DNA of 64,000 nucleotides from NCBI GenBank assembly GCA_002189035.1, contig NEEC01000019.1:1736001-1800000 (forward strand), in the 5' to 3' direction. Numbering within the stretch: the stretch's first letter is position 1; each line of letters begins with the position of its first letter. Origin of the DNA: Utricularia gibba (taxonomy: Eukaryota > Streptophyta > Magnoliopsida > Lamiales > Lentibulariaceae). Both the position numbers and the translations under genes were made by a program. Under the pieces are notes generated by a model. The model had not been told where the DNA came from. It saw nothing but the letters and a program-made list of their open reading frames with translations, and made no database searches. Below, one piece after another: positions 34,096-45,700 of the stretch.

Positions 34096-34506
34096 GAGGT
34101 AGTCTGTTGAAAGATATTATTTTGGGACTCAATGTTAAAATTCAAGATCTGATCGATAGAATAAGCATGCATGTATGTGAAATTTAAATATACAAAAAAA
34201 CATAAATATATTAGAAAAGATTAAATGTCACGGATAAACATGCACATGAAATTTAATTATACAAAAAAACATAAATATATTAGAAAAAATTAAATGTAAC
34301 TAATTAATCCTGATATTTAATTTTTTTATATATTTAATTAATTCATTTTCATTTATCGATTAGTATTATATATTATAACACATAAATATATTCCAAATAC
34401 TCAAAAGTAACACAAAACAAGAAGAAACTCTTGTTTAAGTACCGATCATGCAAAACAAACGTACTAATTAGGAATTGAATAAACAAACAAGGAAGAACTT
34501 TCACAT

Positions 34507-34664
34507 TCAGGGCTTCAGCTTGACCATGATCATGTTAATAATCTTTTTGACTGATTTGATCCTTGTTGAGCAATCATCCGGGAGAGTACAGAACTTGTGT
34601 TCATGTATATTCTCGCGCGAATTCTCCACCTCGATCCGCAGACGCATCCACACGGCAAAATTGA
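34507..34664 (-). pseudogene. Small-protein family, 5'-truncated copy
   Basis: Starts inside the core at MRLRIEVENSRENIHEHKF, then TLPDDCSTRIKSVKK and INMIMVKLKP with a proper stop. The first strands and the TATA box are missing; to the right is unrelated AT-rich DNA (about 34,665-35,470), which may have replaced them by insertion or deletion. An upstream in-frame ATG exists but has no family sequence after it. Confidence 0.8.
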
Positions 34665-35737
34665 GTTTCATAAGTGGAGGCTGGGTTGGGTAACTCACAG
34701 CTTGTTTGAAACCACATATATTCTATTAAATTCAATTCTATTCTTGTAAAATTGATTCTATATTTCAAACATGTATTTGATTATTTTCTATGAAAATCGA
34801 TTTTTGAAAATCAATTTAATTTTCAAAGAAACATGGTTGTGCAGCTTCTAATACAAACTTGTTTTTTTAAATTGATTTTATGAAATGAATTTACTATTAT
34901 AATCATTTATTAATACATAATTACAATTAATACCATTTTTTTAAAAATAAATACGAATTTGCATTTTTTAAAAAAATTTATTCATTCTACTTATATGGAT
35001 TAGGGTTTTACAAATTTTAATTAACAATATAAGAATAATTGATTTTAACAATCAAAATAAAATTTTTCTTTTCCCTTCTCAATGCATCATTTTTCGTTGC
35101 ACTAATGCAATGATTATTTCAGTTGGTAGCAATTTTCTGTTTCGGTAGTACAAGTCTTGGGTTCTTTTGTCGGGACCATCCTATGCCTTCTTTTGTGAAT
35201 TTCTCAAGTTATTTTTCATATGATTAGTTAATAGTTTGATAAATGTTAATGTTATATATATATATATATGTTTTATTTAAATAAATTTTAAAATATGATT
35301 ATTAATGGATAAATATATACTTAATTATAAAAATCACTTTTTATTTTTTCCACTCAAAACATTAATTAATTTTATAATAATCATTCTTAAAAAACACTTA
35401 TATATATATATATATATATCAATTAATTTTTGATTTTGTTAAAATCAATTTGAATTGATATTTCCAAACGTTGACTCAATATGGTATTTACTCATTCTCT
35501 AGCCACTATCTCTCTAATACCTCTCTTCCCCCACGTGAAAAACCAGCAAACCAGAAGAAGATGAGAACAGAAACAAGTCGTCTGTTTCAATGGCCTATTT
35601 GGTGCGATAACCATGTAACTTTGAACAAATACATTCCAAACACTCAAAAGTAACACAAAACAAGAAGAAACTCCTGTTTAAGCACCGATCATGCAAAACA
35701 AACGCACTAATTAGGAACCTAGAAGAACTTTCACATT
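34665..35737. other. AT-rich insert-like DNA and duplicated flank
   Basis: 34,700-35,470 is AT-rich, unlike the other units, and its ends contain GTTTGAAA and, inverted, GTTTGGAA; it may be a nonautonomous element, but this is weak. TA runs at 35258-35268 and 35400-35420. 35,520-35,600 resembles the end of CSLD fragment 3, and 35,625-35,737 is a copy of the family 3' flank. Confidence 0.4.
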
Positions 35738-35766
35738 TAGGGCTTCACTCGACCACGATCATGTTG
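35738..35766 (-). pseudogene. Small-protein family relic (last few codons)
   Basis: Only the NMIVVE end and the following 3' flank remain. It is followed on the right by a family B repeat copy (35768-35942), which may have caused the truncation. Confidence 0.65.
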
Positions 35767-36096
35767 TTGAAATTCAGGATGTAATGGGTTGGGCGAGCGC
35801 AACATGTGAAACCCAAATATACAAAAAACGTAGATTACAATACAAAAAATTAAACCTAACCGATTACTTGTGATTTATAGTTTCTTATATACTTGATTAT
35901 TTTATTTTCATTTTTCAATATGAGATTGTGTATTATGACACATGTTAATAATCTTTTTTACAGATTTGAACAAATATATTCCAAACACTCAAAAGTAACA
36001 CAAAACAAGAAGAAACCCGTGTTTGAGTGTACTGGATCATGCAAAACAAACGCATTAAATAGGAACTGAATAAACAAACATGAAGAACTTTTACAT

Positions 36097-36250
36097 TCAG
36101 GGCTTCATCTCAACCACGATCATGTTAATAATCTTTTTGACAGATTTGATCTTTGTTGAGCAATCCTTTGGGAGAGTACACAACTTGTATTCATGGAGGA
36201 TTCCTTGTCTTTACAAATCTCTATGTTTCCAACAATAATTTTCTCTTCAA
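36097..36250 (-). pseudogene. Small-protein family copy with lost start and internal deletion
   Basis: The N-terminus EEKIIVGNIEICKDKES joins directly, in another frame, to HEYKLCTLPKDCSTKIKS and INMIVVEMKP. The middle strands are deleted, and the start codon has become ATT (AAAATTATTGTTGG against AAAATGATCGTCGG in copy 37489-37917). Confidence 0.85.
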
Positions 36251-36359
36251 TCCTATGAATCTTTCGTGGCTGCTTCCTGCTATGATGATCTGATTTTATA
36301 TGTGTTACATTTTGTGAATATTTTTGGTAATTACCAAAAAAATCACACAAATTCAAAAT

Positions 36360-37488
36360 ATTTAATGATAAAAATATTTAATCATGGTAGTTTTACCGAA
36401 TTTTGTTATTTATTCTTAAATATTCTTAGAATAATGAATATTTTTCTTATTTAGAATACTGAAAAGTTACTTTTGTTATGAGTAAATGTGTGGAAATAAT
36501 ATTTTGAAAATATTAAAATCAATTAAATATATTTTAAGTCAGAATTTCTAATTTTTAAACATGGAAGCTATTATAATACAAATTGCCGGGACTCTTTTAT
36601 TAATTAAATTGAGTAATGGTTAAAGTTATTTAAAAGTCATTTGATAGTAGATTATAATACGTTTAAGTATAATATAATTGGATATATATAATATACGTGA
36701 TTATATATAATATTTTATATTTAAGAATAAAAGTCGTAATATGTGAGTATTATAAATATAACTAATTCAAAAAATGAGTATATGGGTTGTATAATCACAC
36801 AAAAATTGATATAAATATATTAGTTAATCAAACAACGGTTTATATATAAATTTGAGTATAAATATTCTATAATATACTATCAAATACGTTTTTAGAATTG
36901 TTTTCTATGTTTAGAATCTTTTTGCTCATATAGATTATGTTGTTGGGATATAATTTGTATTGATGTATTTTCATTTAACTTTAGTCAATGAGATTGTTCT
37001 AATAATATTCAATGTAATACATTAAAATAATTGTTTATAAGTATAAACAGTATATATTAACAATAGTTAATACAATTACTCAGAAAATATTTAAGACTCA
37101 TAAATATTACATGAAGTTTAATATTCAATATATAAAATTTACATTGAATATAAACATTCGACTCATTTATAATTTTAAAAAATTATTTACATGAAATAGT
37201 TTTAAAAGTTTATTGAATATATAATAAAAATAACATTATTTTTCATAATAATAACAATATTTGTATCAATATATTAATAAACTCAGTTGAATATATAACC
37301 AAAAATTAAAATATGATTTTAAAAAATATACCTTATACAATATTTTTTCATAAAATATTTTTATATAAGAACTGAAATTTTAAAATTAAATTCACAAATA
37401 TTGCTTATAAATTAATATATTTCACATAAAGTATAGTACAAACAAGAATATCAGCATCCAAGCAAATAAACACATGAAGGTATAAGCT
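36360..37488. other. AT-rich spacer inside the cluster
   Basis: No gene or clear repeat boundary; very high A/T content with short TATATA tracts. Confidence 0.55.
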
Positions 37489-37917
37489 TCAAATGGTCCC
37501 AATCCAATCCCAAATGCTCTCTTCACCCTTCTTCACAAAATCCAAATGAGCATTTCTAATGATCTCCGTTCGGGTTCGAGCGACCCCAGGATCCGTACCG
37601 GTGGTTGGAGCGATCGCGGGTTCCGTAACGGTGTTTGAACCGACCGAGGAATCTGTATCGGTGTTTGGATCGACCTTAAACTCGACGACGACGAAATTAT
37701 CAATCCTTTGGGCGGATTCGACGGTTCTGGAGCAGTCAATCGGGAGAGGAGCCAGCTTGAATTCATGTATATCGCGGCGCCGATTCACCACCTCGATTTC
37801 CAGAAATAGTTCATCTATGATATTCACTTTGATCTTGTGGGCATTATCTCTCACTTCAAGCTTGAATTGATATGTGGATTCATTGGGCTTTGTAGTTTCT
37901 ATCTCTCCGACGATCAT
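37489..37917 (-). CDS. Alpha-crystallin-like small protein with repeat tail, cluster copy 3 (142 aa)
   Basis: Intact and the longest member. The start is the ATG at 37917 (MIVGEIETTKPNES); the preceding in-frame codon is GTG. TTATATAA at 37972-37979 lies about 55 bp upstream. The core is the clearest match to an alpha-crystallin pattern: YQFKLEVRDNAHKIKVNII, FLEIEVVNRRRD, IHEFKLAPLPIDCSRTVE and IDNFVVVEFKVD. The Thr/Pro/Val-rich tail that follows (DPNTDTDSSVG, then related units) is encoded by about three diverged 30-bp repeats and differs in sequence from the tail of copy 2. The protein ends EESIWDWIGTI. No signal peptide or membrane segment. Function unknown; structure prediction should be most informative on this copy. 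Confidence 0.75.
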   Translation of the reverse strand: MIVGEIETTKPNESTYQFKLEVRDNAHKIKVNIIDELFLEIEVVNRRRDIHEFKLAPLPIDCSRTVESAQRIDNFVVVEFKVDPNTDTDSSVGSNTVTEPAIAPTTGTDPGVARTRTEIIRNAHLDFVKKGEESIWDWIGTI

Positions 37918-38769
37918 TTTCACTGATTTTTTCTTCGATCCTTGAGGTGCTTGTTCATATGCTGATGTGATTTATATAAGAGTTATATTTTATGAATATG
38001 TTGCGTAATAAAATTCAAAACATTTCTGGATAAAGATATTAAATTATGAAAAATTTACAGCATTATTGTATTTATTTTCAAAGCTTTTACTCAATTTTAT
38101 TCCGAATATATTGTAATTTCTTTGAGAATTCTATTTATTATTGTATTACATGGAGGCGTTTAAAAATAATATTTTACATTAACTAAATATACATTTAATT
38201 CAGATAGAGTTAGACCCGAATACATCCTAGACGAGTTACGGGTTGGACCCATGGTTTTAGTTAAAGTACGGATCTATTGCGGTTCGAAACCACGGGTCAA
38301 AATTAAAAACTAAACCATAAATAATTTCAATCCACGGATCCAGTTATGAGTTTAACCCTTGTGATCAAAGTATTCAAAGCATGCAAACAATCATCTTATT
38401 AGGAACCAAATAAGCAAAGTAGGGTTAGTATATATTATTACTTTATCAGAATTTCGATTTTGCTATAATCAATTTTAGAAAAGTTTTTCCACATGCAACC
38501 ATAGTGTTCTTGATGATGCAGGTACACTACTGCATTGTAATTATATATTAGATTTACTTCATCAAGAAATTGTTATAATAGTAGTTGATGAGACTATAAA
38601 ACTTTGTATCTATAAATACTACAATAACCATGTAACATATAATTAGTATATTCCAAATACTCTTTCATACTAAAACATCATAGTTGCGTGACACAAGAAG
38701 AAGCCCTATTGTTTTAGCACTCAACAGATGCAAACAAACACAAGCATATTAATTAATTAGGAATATGGT

Positions 38770-38811
38770 TCAACGCTGAAGTTTGATGAGGATGACATAA
38801 TCTCTCTTTTT
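38770..38811 (-). pseudogene. Small-protein family relic
   Basis: Reads KKRDYVILIKLQR and stop, the last strand of the family. The rest is missing. Confidence 0.7.
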
Positions 38812-39343
38812 GAATATGTTGTATAATTTTAAAAAAATAAATTCATAATATTTATTGGTAAAGATATTAAATGATGTGTTTTGTGTAAGTTCGTATTCAT
38901 TTTTAATATTTTATAGAATACTCAATTTTAGTTTGAATATTTTGTAATTTTTTATGTATTTTGTTTTGTTATTAATTTAAATTATTATTTTTATATGAAA
39001 CGTGTGAAAGGAGTCTTTTAACTTATTTTAAAAAGATTAATATCGATTAAATATATGCTTATATTTTAGCTATCATAACAATGTTTACAGAAATTCTTTT
39101 ATTGATTAAAATAGTTTTTTTAAACGTAACCATAATGTTCTTTATGACGTAAAACATAAAAACATTATCTCTGTAAATATTAAAATAACCATGTAATTAA
39201 TAATTAGTATATTTCAAATACTATAATATTACACCACGCGACACAAGAAGAAGAAACCCTATTGTTTTAGTTCTCAATACATGCACACAAACACAAGCAT
39301 CTTAATTGATTAGTAACTAAATAAATAAAGCAATTAAAAATAT

Positions 39344-39592
39344 TCAATGCTTAAGTTTGACGATAATGAAATTCTTTTTCTTTTTCACTTATTTGATCTT
39401 TTTCGGACAATGGGAGGGGAGACGTATGAACTTGTAGTCCCATTGAAGCTTCTCCAGATCCAGCACTTGGATCGAAAGAAGATCATCCAACACCTTGGCA
39501 TCGAACGTTATCACATTATCATCCACCTCAAGCTGGTATGCATAACTACAAATTTTTAGTGAACATACCCTCTGTATATTTCCCCGGCTCAT
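39344..39592 (-). pseudogene. Small-protein family copy with a premature stop
   Basis: The ATG at 39592 starts MSRGNIQRVCSLKICS, followed by YAYQLEVDDNV, FDAKVLDDLLSIQV and YKFIRLPSHCPKKIK, then TAA at 39389-39391. Beyond that stop the same frame continues KKKKNFIIVKLKH to a TGA at 39344, exactly the missing last strand. So a single codon change removed the C-terminal strand. A TATATATAAA box is present. It may still make a 67-residue product. Confidence 0.8.
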
Positions 39593-40782
39593 TTTCACCT
39601 CTTTTTTCTAAAACTTGTGTGGTTTGTTGGTAGGTGGATGAAATATATATAAAGGTTAAGTTTTGGGATAATTTGAAAAGAAGAATTCAAAATATTTATT
39701 GAATTATGTTAGTTTGTGGGATTTTGTATTTATTTTTAACATTTTTTGGAATACTCAATTTAATATTTTGGTATATTTTGGTATATTTTGTTTTGTTAGT
39801 AATATAAATTACTTTTTTATATGTGTGAAAGTAATATTTTTTAATTATTCTAAAAATATTAAAATCAATTGCAGCTATCATAATAATGTTTACTGAAATT
39901 TTTATATTTCTCAAATTGAGTAATCTGTTATTTATTCTTAAAATTTTTTGCTATCTTCTGAATTTTTATTCTTTTTTTTTTCTATGAAAAATGTTTGAAA
40001 TAATATTTTAAAAATTTTGTGAATATGTTGCGTAATACAATTCAAAATATTTCTGGATAAAGATATTAAATTGTGACAAATATACAGAATATTTGTATTT
40101 ATTTTCAAAGCCTATGCTCAATTTTGTTTGGAATATATTGTAATTTCTTTGAGAATGATATTATATGGAGACGTTTGAAAATAATATTTTAAATTAACTA
40201 AATATACATTTAATTCAGATAGAGTTGGACCCACATCCATCTAGACGTGTTACAGGTTAGATCCATGGTTTTAGTTAAAATACGGATTTATTATGGTTCA
40301 AAACCCGTGGGTCAAAATTAAAAACCGAAGCGTAAATAGTTTCAACCCATGGATCCAATTATGAGTTTAACCCTTGTGATCAAAGTATTCAAAGCATGTA
40401 AATAAACATCTTTTTAGGAATCAAATAAGCAAAGCAAGGATAGTATATATTATTAATTCATGAGAATTTTCAATTTCGCTATAATCAATTTTAGAATAGT
40501 TTTTCCACATGTAATCATATTGTTCTTGATGATGCAGGTACACTACTGCATTGTAATTATATATTAGATTTACTTCATCAAGAAATTGTTATAATAGTAG
40601 TTGATGAGACTATAAAACTTTGTATCTATAAATACTACAATAACCATGTAACATATAATTAGTATATTCCAAATACTCTTTCATACTATAACATCATAGT
40701 AGCGTGACACAAGAAGGCCTATTGTTTTAGTACTCAATAGATGCAAACAAACACAAGCATCTTAATTAATTAGAAAGATGGT

Positions 40783-40830
40783 TCAATGCTGAAGTTTGAC
40801 GAGGATGACGTTATCTCTATTTTTTAATAT
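40783..40830 (-). pseudogene. Small-protein family relic
   Basis: Reads KNRDNVILVKLQH and stop; the copy B counterpart of the relic at 38770-38811. Confidence 0.7.
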
Positions 40831-41304
40831 GTTGTATAATTTTAACAAAAGAAATTCATAATATTTATTGGTAAAGATATTAAATCATTTGTTTTGTGGA
40901 ATTTTTGTATTTATTTTTAATATTTTATGGAATACTCAATTTTAGTTTGAATATTTTGTAATTTTTTGTGTATTGTGTTTTGTTATTAATATAAATTACT
41001 TTTTTATATAGAAATGTATGAAAGTAGTCTATTAACTCATTTTAAAAAGATTAATATTGATTAAATATATGCTTATATTTTAGCTATCATAACAATGTTT
41101 ACAGAAATTCTTTTATTGATTAAAATAGTTTTTTTAAACGTAATCATAATGTTCTTTACGACGCAAAACATAAAAAACATTATCATTGCAAATATTACAA
41201 TAACCATGTAACTAATAATTAATATATTCCAAATACTATAACATCATAGTCACGCGACACAAGAAGAATAAATCCTATTGTTTTAGTACTCAATCGAAGC
41301 ACAC

Positions 41305-41803
41305 GTGATTGCGACTCGGCCGGTTAACCGGCGAGTCAAACCGGTTAACCGGTTTTCCTTGTCTCACCGGTTAACCGATTAAACGGGTATTGGTTTTTTA
41401 GGATTTTTTTGTTAAAAGCAGCCCTGATATTGATTATCTCAACTTGCAAGGTAATGATTGTTTATTTATAATACTATCTATGGTTCTTGGATAAACATTG
41501 CACAATATCAATTCTTAATTTTTCTTTTTTCAATGCTTGTTTTGTTTTTGCAATTGTATGTAAATGACATCTCAAATCAATGTATTTTTCTGATTTTTTA
41601 TGCTCAATGTTTGAGTTAATGAAAACTTAATAATAATGTTAATGTTTAGAGTTTTATGATTGAAGTTATTATGTTTGTAATTTATTCAATAATAATAATA
41701 ATAATATAAAATAATGAAAACTCAGAGTTTGACCGGTCAAACCGGTTTTTGAAACCGGATCAGTGGAGTACCGATCCGGTTTTGAAACCCGAGTCGCAAT
41801 CAT
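41305..41803. mobile_element. Nonautonomous DNA transposon, 499 bp, with empty-site paralogue
   Basis: Ends are inverted: GTGATTGCGACTCGG at the left and, on the other strand, ATGATTGCGACTCGG at the right. Subterminal CCGGTTAACCGG and ACCGGTCAAACCGG palindromes repeat near both ends. The flanks are CGAAGCACAC (41295-41304) and ACATGCACAC (41804-41813), a diverged 10-bp target duplication. The paralogous duplicated copy near 39,270 lacks the element and has a single ACATGCACAC, confirming the boundaries. No coding capacity. The duplication length suggests a Mutator-like or hAT-like origin. Confidence 0.85.
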
Positions 41804-41868
41804 ACATGCACACAAACACAAGCATCTTAATTGATTAGTTACTAAATAAATAAAGTAATTAAGAAGAT

Positions 41869-42091
41869 TCAACGCTTAAGTTTGACGATAATGAAGTTCT
41901 TTTTCTTTTTCTGAGGAGAGAGGCATGAACTTGCAGTCCCATAGAAGGGTCTCCGGATCCACCACTTTGATCCGTAGAAGATCATCATATACCACCTTGG
42001 CATCGAAGATCTTCACATCATGATCCACCTCAAGCTGGAATGCATACTTGCAATTTTTTAGATCTGCAATCTGTATATTTCCCTTGCTCAT
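41869..42091 (-). pseudogene. Small-protein family copy with C-terminal frameshift
   Basis: The ATG at 42091 starts MSKGNIQIADLKNCK, then YAFQLEVDHDVKIFDAKVV, LLRIKVVDPE and CKFMPLSS. A deletion then removes the LPxxCPKKIK segment and shifts the frame, so the product ends EKELHYRQT; the original last strand (KKKKNFIIVKLKR) is still present in another frame up to 41869. TATATATAA box at 42147-42155. This is the copy closest to the CSLD gene. Confidence 0.8.
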
Positions 42092-42703
42092 TTTCACCTT
42101 TTTTTTTTCTGAAACTTGTGTGTGGTTTGTTGGTAGGTGGATGAAATATATATAAAGTTTGAAATTTGGGATAATTTTAAAAAAAAAAGAATTCAAAATA
42201 TTTAATGAACTATGTTAGTTTTTGGGATTTTTGTATTTATTTTTGTGTATTTTATTTTGTTAATAATACAAATTACTTTTTTATACTTGTGAAATTAATA
42301 TTTTTTAATTATTCTAAAAATATTAAAATCAATTGCAGCTATCATAATAATGTTTACTGAAATTTTTATATTACTCAAATTGAGTAATTTTTTATTTATT
42401 CTTAAAATTTTTTGATATCTTTTGAATTTTTATTCTTTTTTTCTATGAAAAATATTTGAAATAATATTTTAAAAATTTTGATTAAAATAAATTAAACATA
42501 TGTTTTATTCAGAATTCCCAGATTCCAAACATAGAAAAAAAAAGTCGAAATTCTGAAGACCCAATTTGTATTTCTTAGTGTAAATGTTTATCTAAAATTA
42601 TTTTAATATAAAAAAACATAAGTGAATAAAAACACTTTTTCAATAAAAATTTTTAAAAAAAGTACATAAAATTGTGTTTTATTCTGCTTAACTAGAAAAA
42701 AGA

Positions 42704-45700
42704 TCATGGGAAGGTGAAGCCTGAGGATCCCGGAGTGGGCTGGCCGTTGTTGGGGTTGACGGCCACCCAGAGCAACGAGAGTGTTATCGCAATAAGCCCA
42801 GACCAGACGTAGATGATCGTCGGAGTTTTAGCCTGTCGGCCCATGAGGCCTTTCGCGAATGGGTAGAGATGAGCCAGCACCCAGAAACTGAAGAAGGCGC
42901 CGCCGATGAACTTGCTCCACGCCGGCACCGTTTCGTACACCGTCCTCGAGAAGGCTACCACCATGGCGATGATGTTCACCATTCCGATCACAATGGGGGG
43001 TATCATGAGGGACGTCCATTTCACCAGATAGAGATCTGCATAGATGTCGTCCTCATCCTCCGCCGCGGATTTGGAGGTGAGGGTGAAGGAGATCTCTATC
43101 CCTGCGATCACTTTCAGGAGTCCTTGCACCACCGCTGCTAAGTGGGCGCTGGTGCCGGAAATGAGCCAGAACTGTTCGTTTCTCCACCATTGCTCGAGCT
43201 CCACGCCCGACCATTTGACTTCCAGGATGGCTAATCCGATGAGGCAGAGTGACATGCAGAGGAGGAGGACCAGGAATGTGACATCCAGATTCTGTACTAT
43301 GAAATACCCAGAGAACAGAGACAGTGCGGGGAGAAAGCAGTAGACGATGAGGAAGAAGGAGGTGAAGGGGTAGATCCCCACGTTCAGATACGCCAAGCGT
43401 TGGAGAAGCTTCAGATTCTTGCTGGCGAGAAAGGCGTTGTTTCTGGAGAAGAATATCTCGACAGAGCCCGTTGCCCATCTCAGAACCTGATGAAGCCTGT
43501 CTGTGAGATTGATCGGAGCAGAACCACGAAAAGCATCACGCTTGGTTACACAGTACACCGAGCGCCAGCCACGGTTGTGCATCCGGTAGCCGGTGACCAC
43601 ATCCTCCGTCACCGATCCATAGATCCATCCAACGCGATCGCCCCACTCTGTTTTGTCCTCGTACCAGCATGATATCACAGATACCGACTCCGCCACCGTA
43701 GTAGCATTGAGGGGCTGCCGGGGCGCTCTGAGTATTCCGGGGGGCCTTCCATATTTCACGGCGGGATGATCCGCGATGGGCCGCCCATGGAACTCTGCAA
43801 CAGGTATAGACTCCGCTAACATGGTAGAGTTCCCGAATCTCTTGGGTAGCAAATTGACATCCAAATCGGGATCAAAATCGGTTGCCTCCAGAGCATTCGT
43901 CTCTGATTTCTTTTCCAAGCTCAGCATTTTATCAACTTTCGGTGGCTCAAAGCCGTAGAGAGCAAATCTCCGGAACATGCAGCCAGTCCCGACGTACACC
44001 GGCCCTTGGAGGCCATCGAGGGCCCTCATGTTCCCATCGAAGAAGACAGTATTGTGATTAGCATATCGATCGGAAGGGTCGATACCCTCGAACCTCTGGG
44101 GAAATTGGATGTAGCAGATGTCTTCGCCGCCTCTGTCCATCATGAAACACATCCCTTCTCGAATAGCATTCGTGTTGTATATGTAATGATCGCAGTCAAG
44201 ATTGAGGATGAAGGGGCCATTAGAGAGGACTGCAGATGCTCGCACCAGAGCATTCATTGCCCCAGCTTTCTTGTTGTGGTCGTATCCGGGGCGCTTTTCT
44301 CGGGAGACGTAAACGAACATCGGCAAGCGTATGTCGACGTCGCTGAAGTCTATGAACTCCTCGTTTGAGCTTCCCATCAATGGGTTGCTACTGGGAGGCT
44401 TCAGCATCACCTGATAAACAGGGGAAGTGACTGATCAAGTGTACTTTTCAGGCGATGAGATTGCTGTTCTGTTGTACCTGGAGAATTCCGGCGTGGTCGC
44501 CTTTGGCATGCTCCCGTGAAGAAGGAGCCCAGGTACCAGGCCAATGTGTGCCGTCTGCCATCCAAGTTGCTTTGAGAACTTTTATAGGTTCCAGATTGCT
44601 GCCCCCACTCTCCCTCAGATTCTTTATCATCTTCATTTCTTCTCTTGCATTGAAAGCCTCTGATCTTCTCCGAATCGAATCAGGGAGCCCATTGATTCTG
44701 ACCTTAAATTCATCGTATTCCCTCTTCACCTTCCGCCTATCCTTCACAAAATCGAGTCTTTTCTTGTTCTTTGTTGGGTCGCCCTTTAGACTGAAATAAG
44801 TATCTGGATTCCGAGGTTCAATATCGTGCTTCCTGCAAAAAGGCACCCATAAATCTGCAAAGCTCGCTGCCTCCGCCATTGCCTCAAAGGTAAGAAGAGC
44901 TCCACCGTCATCAGAAAGATAGCACGACAGCTTCTCCACCGGGTAGTTAACGGCTAGAATCGACAGTATCGTGTTTGCGGTCACCAATGGCGGCTCCTTC
45001 TCAGGATCAGCAGTAGAAACAAAAAAATCCAATCCTGGAAGATCAGAGCGCCCTGTTGGATTGGAAGGTGATGGCATTTCGAACTTATCACGCAGCAGAT
45101 CCAGATCAGCAGACCGATTAACCGGATGAACCTTAGGAACCTGATCCAGAATCCAAGAAAACGCAAACCATATCTCGCATGTAACTGACATAAGCCATAG
45201 CCAGATTGCCTCTGTGTTGGGATGCCTTACTCTCCATGTCAAGAAGAAACCCATTAAAATCAACCTCGTCACAATCAAAAGCCTGTATGGGCTGATGATG
45301 CTGGTGGGCACCAGTATAACCCGACTGAGAGGCCTCCAGGGCTTATCAGATGTCTCCAGCATCCCCTGATGCATTTCGCCGTCGTCGTCTTCCCCGTCCT
45401 TCGGCCAATACGCATTCCCATATCCATAGGTTCCCTGTGTCGTCTCAAACAGCCATTTGTTATGGTCGAATTCACCATTCTGGTTCCTTTTCATTATAGA
45501 CATGTTGTGACTCTCCCTCTTTGGATTATTGGGTGCTGTCAGAGACAGTGCTCCCTTTGAGTAGTTGGGTATCTCGTTATCATCATCAAATTCATCAACT
45601 TTGTAGGGCTCCTTGCACCCCGGACAGAGCCCAGTGTCTTTGAAAGCGTCCATGTAGCAGTCTCTGCAAATTTTAAACCTGCATTCGCAGGGCACAATGT

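Larger units (their letters stand above)
37990..42476. repeat. Tandem duplication of about 2 kb (two copies)
   Basis: Copy A is about 37990-40016 and copy B about 40017-42476. Matching landmarks sit about 2,017 bp apart, for example GGTACACTACTGCATTGTAA at 38521 and 40538. The offset grows by about 510 bp after 41,305 because of an insertion in copy B. Each copy contains one small relic and one longer small-protein pseudogene. Confidence 0.85.

Noticed and set aside
34700-35470. A complete transposon in the AT-rich block beside the truncated copy
   Set aside because: The inverted GTTTG(A/G)AA ends are too short and no target duplication is visible; left as unexplained spacer.
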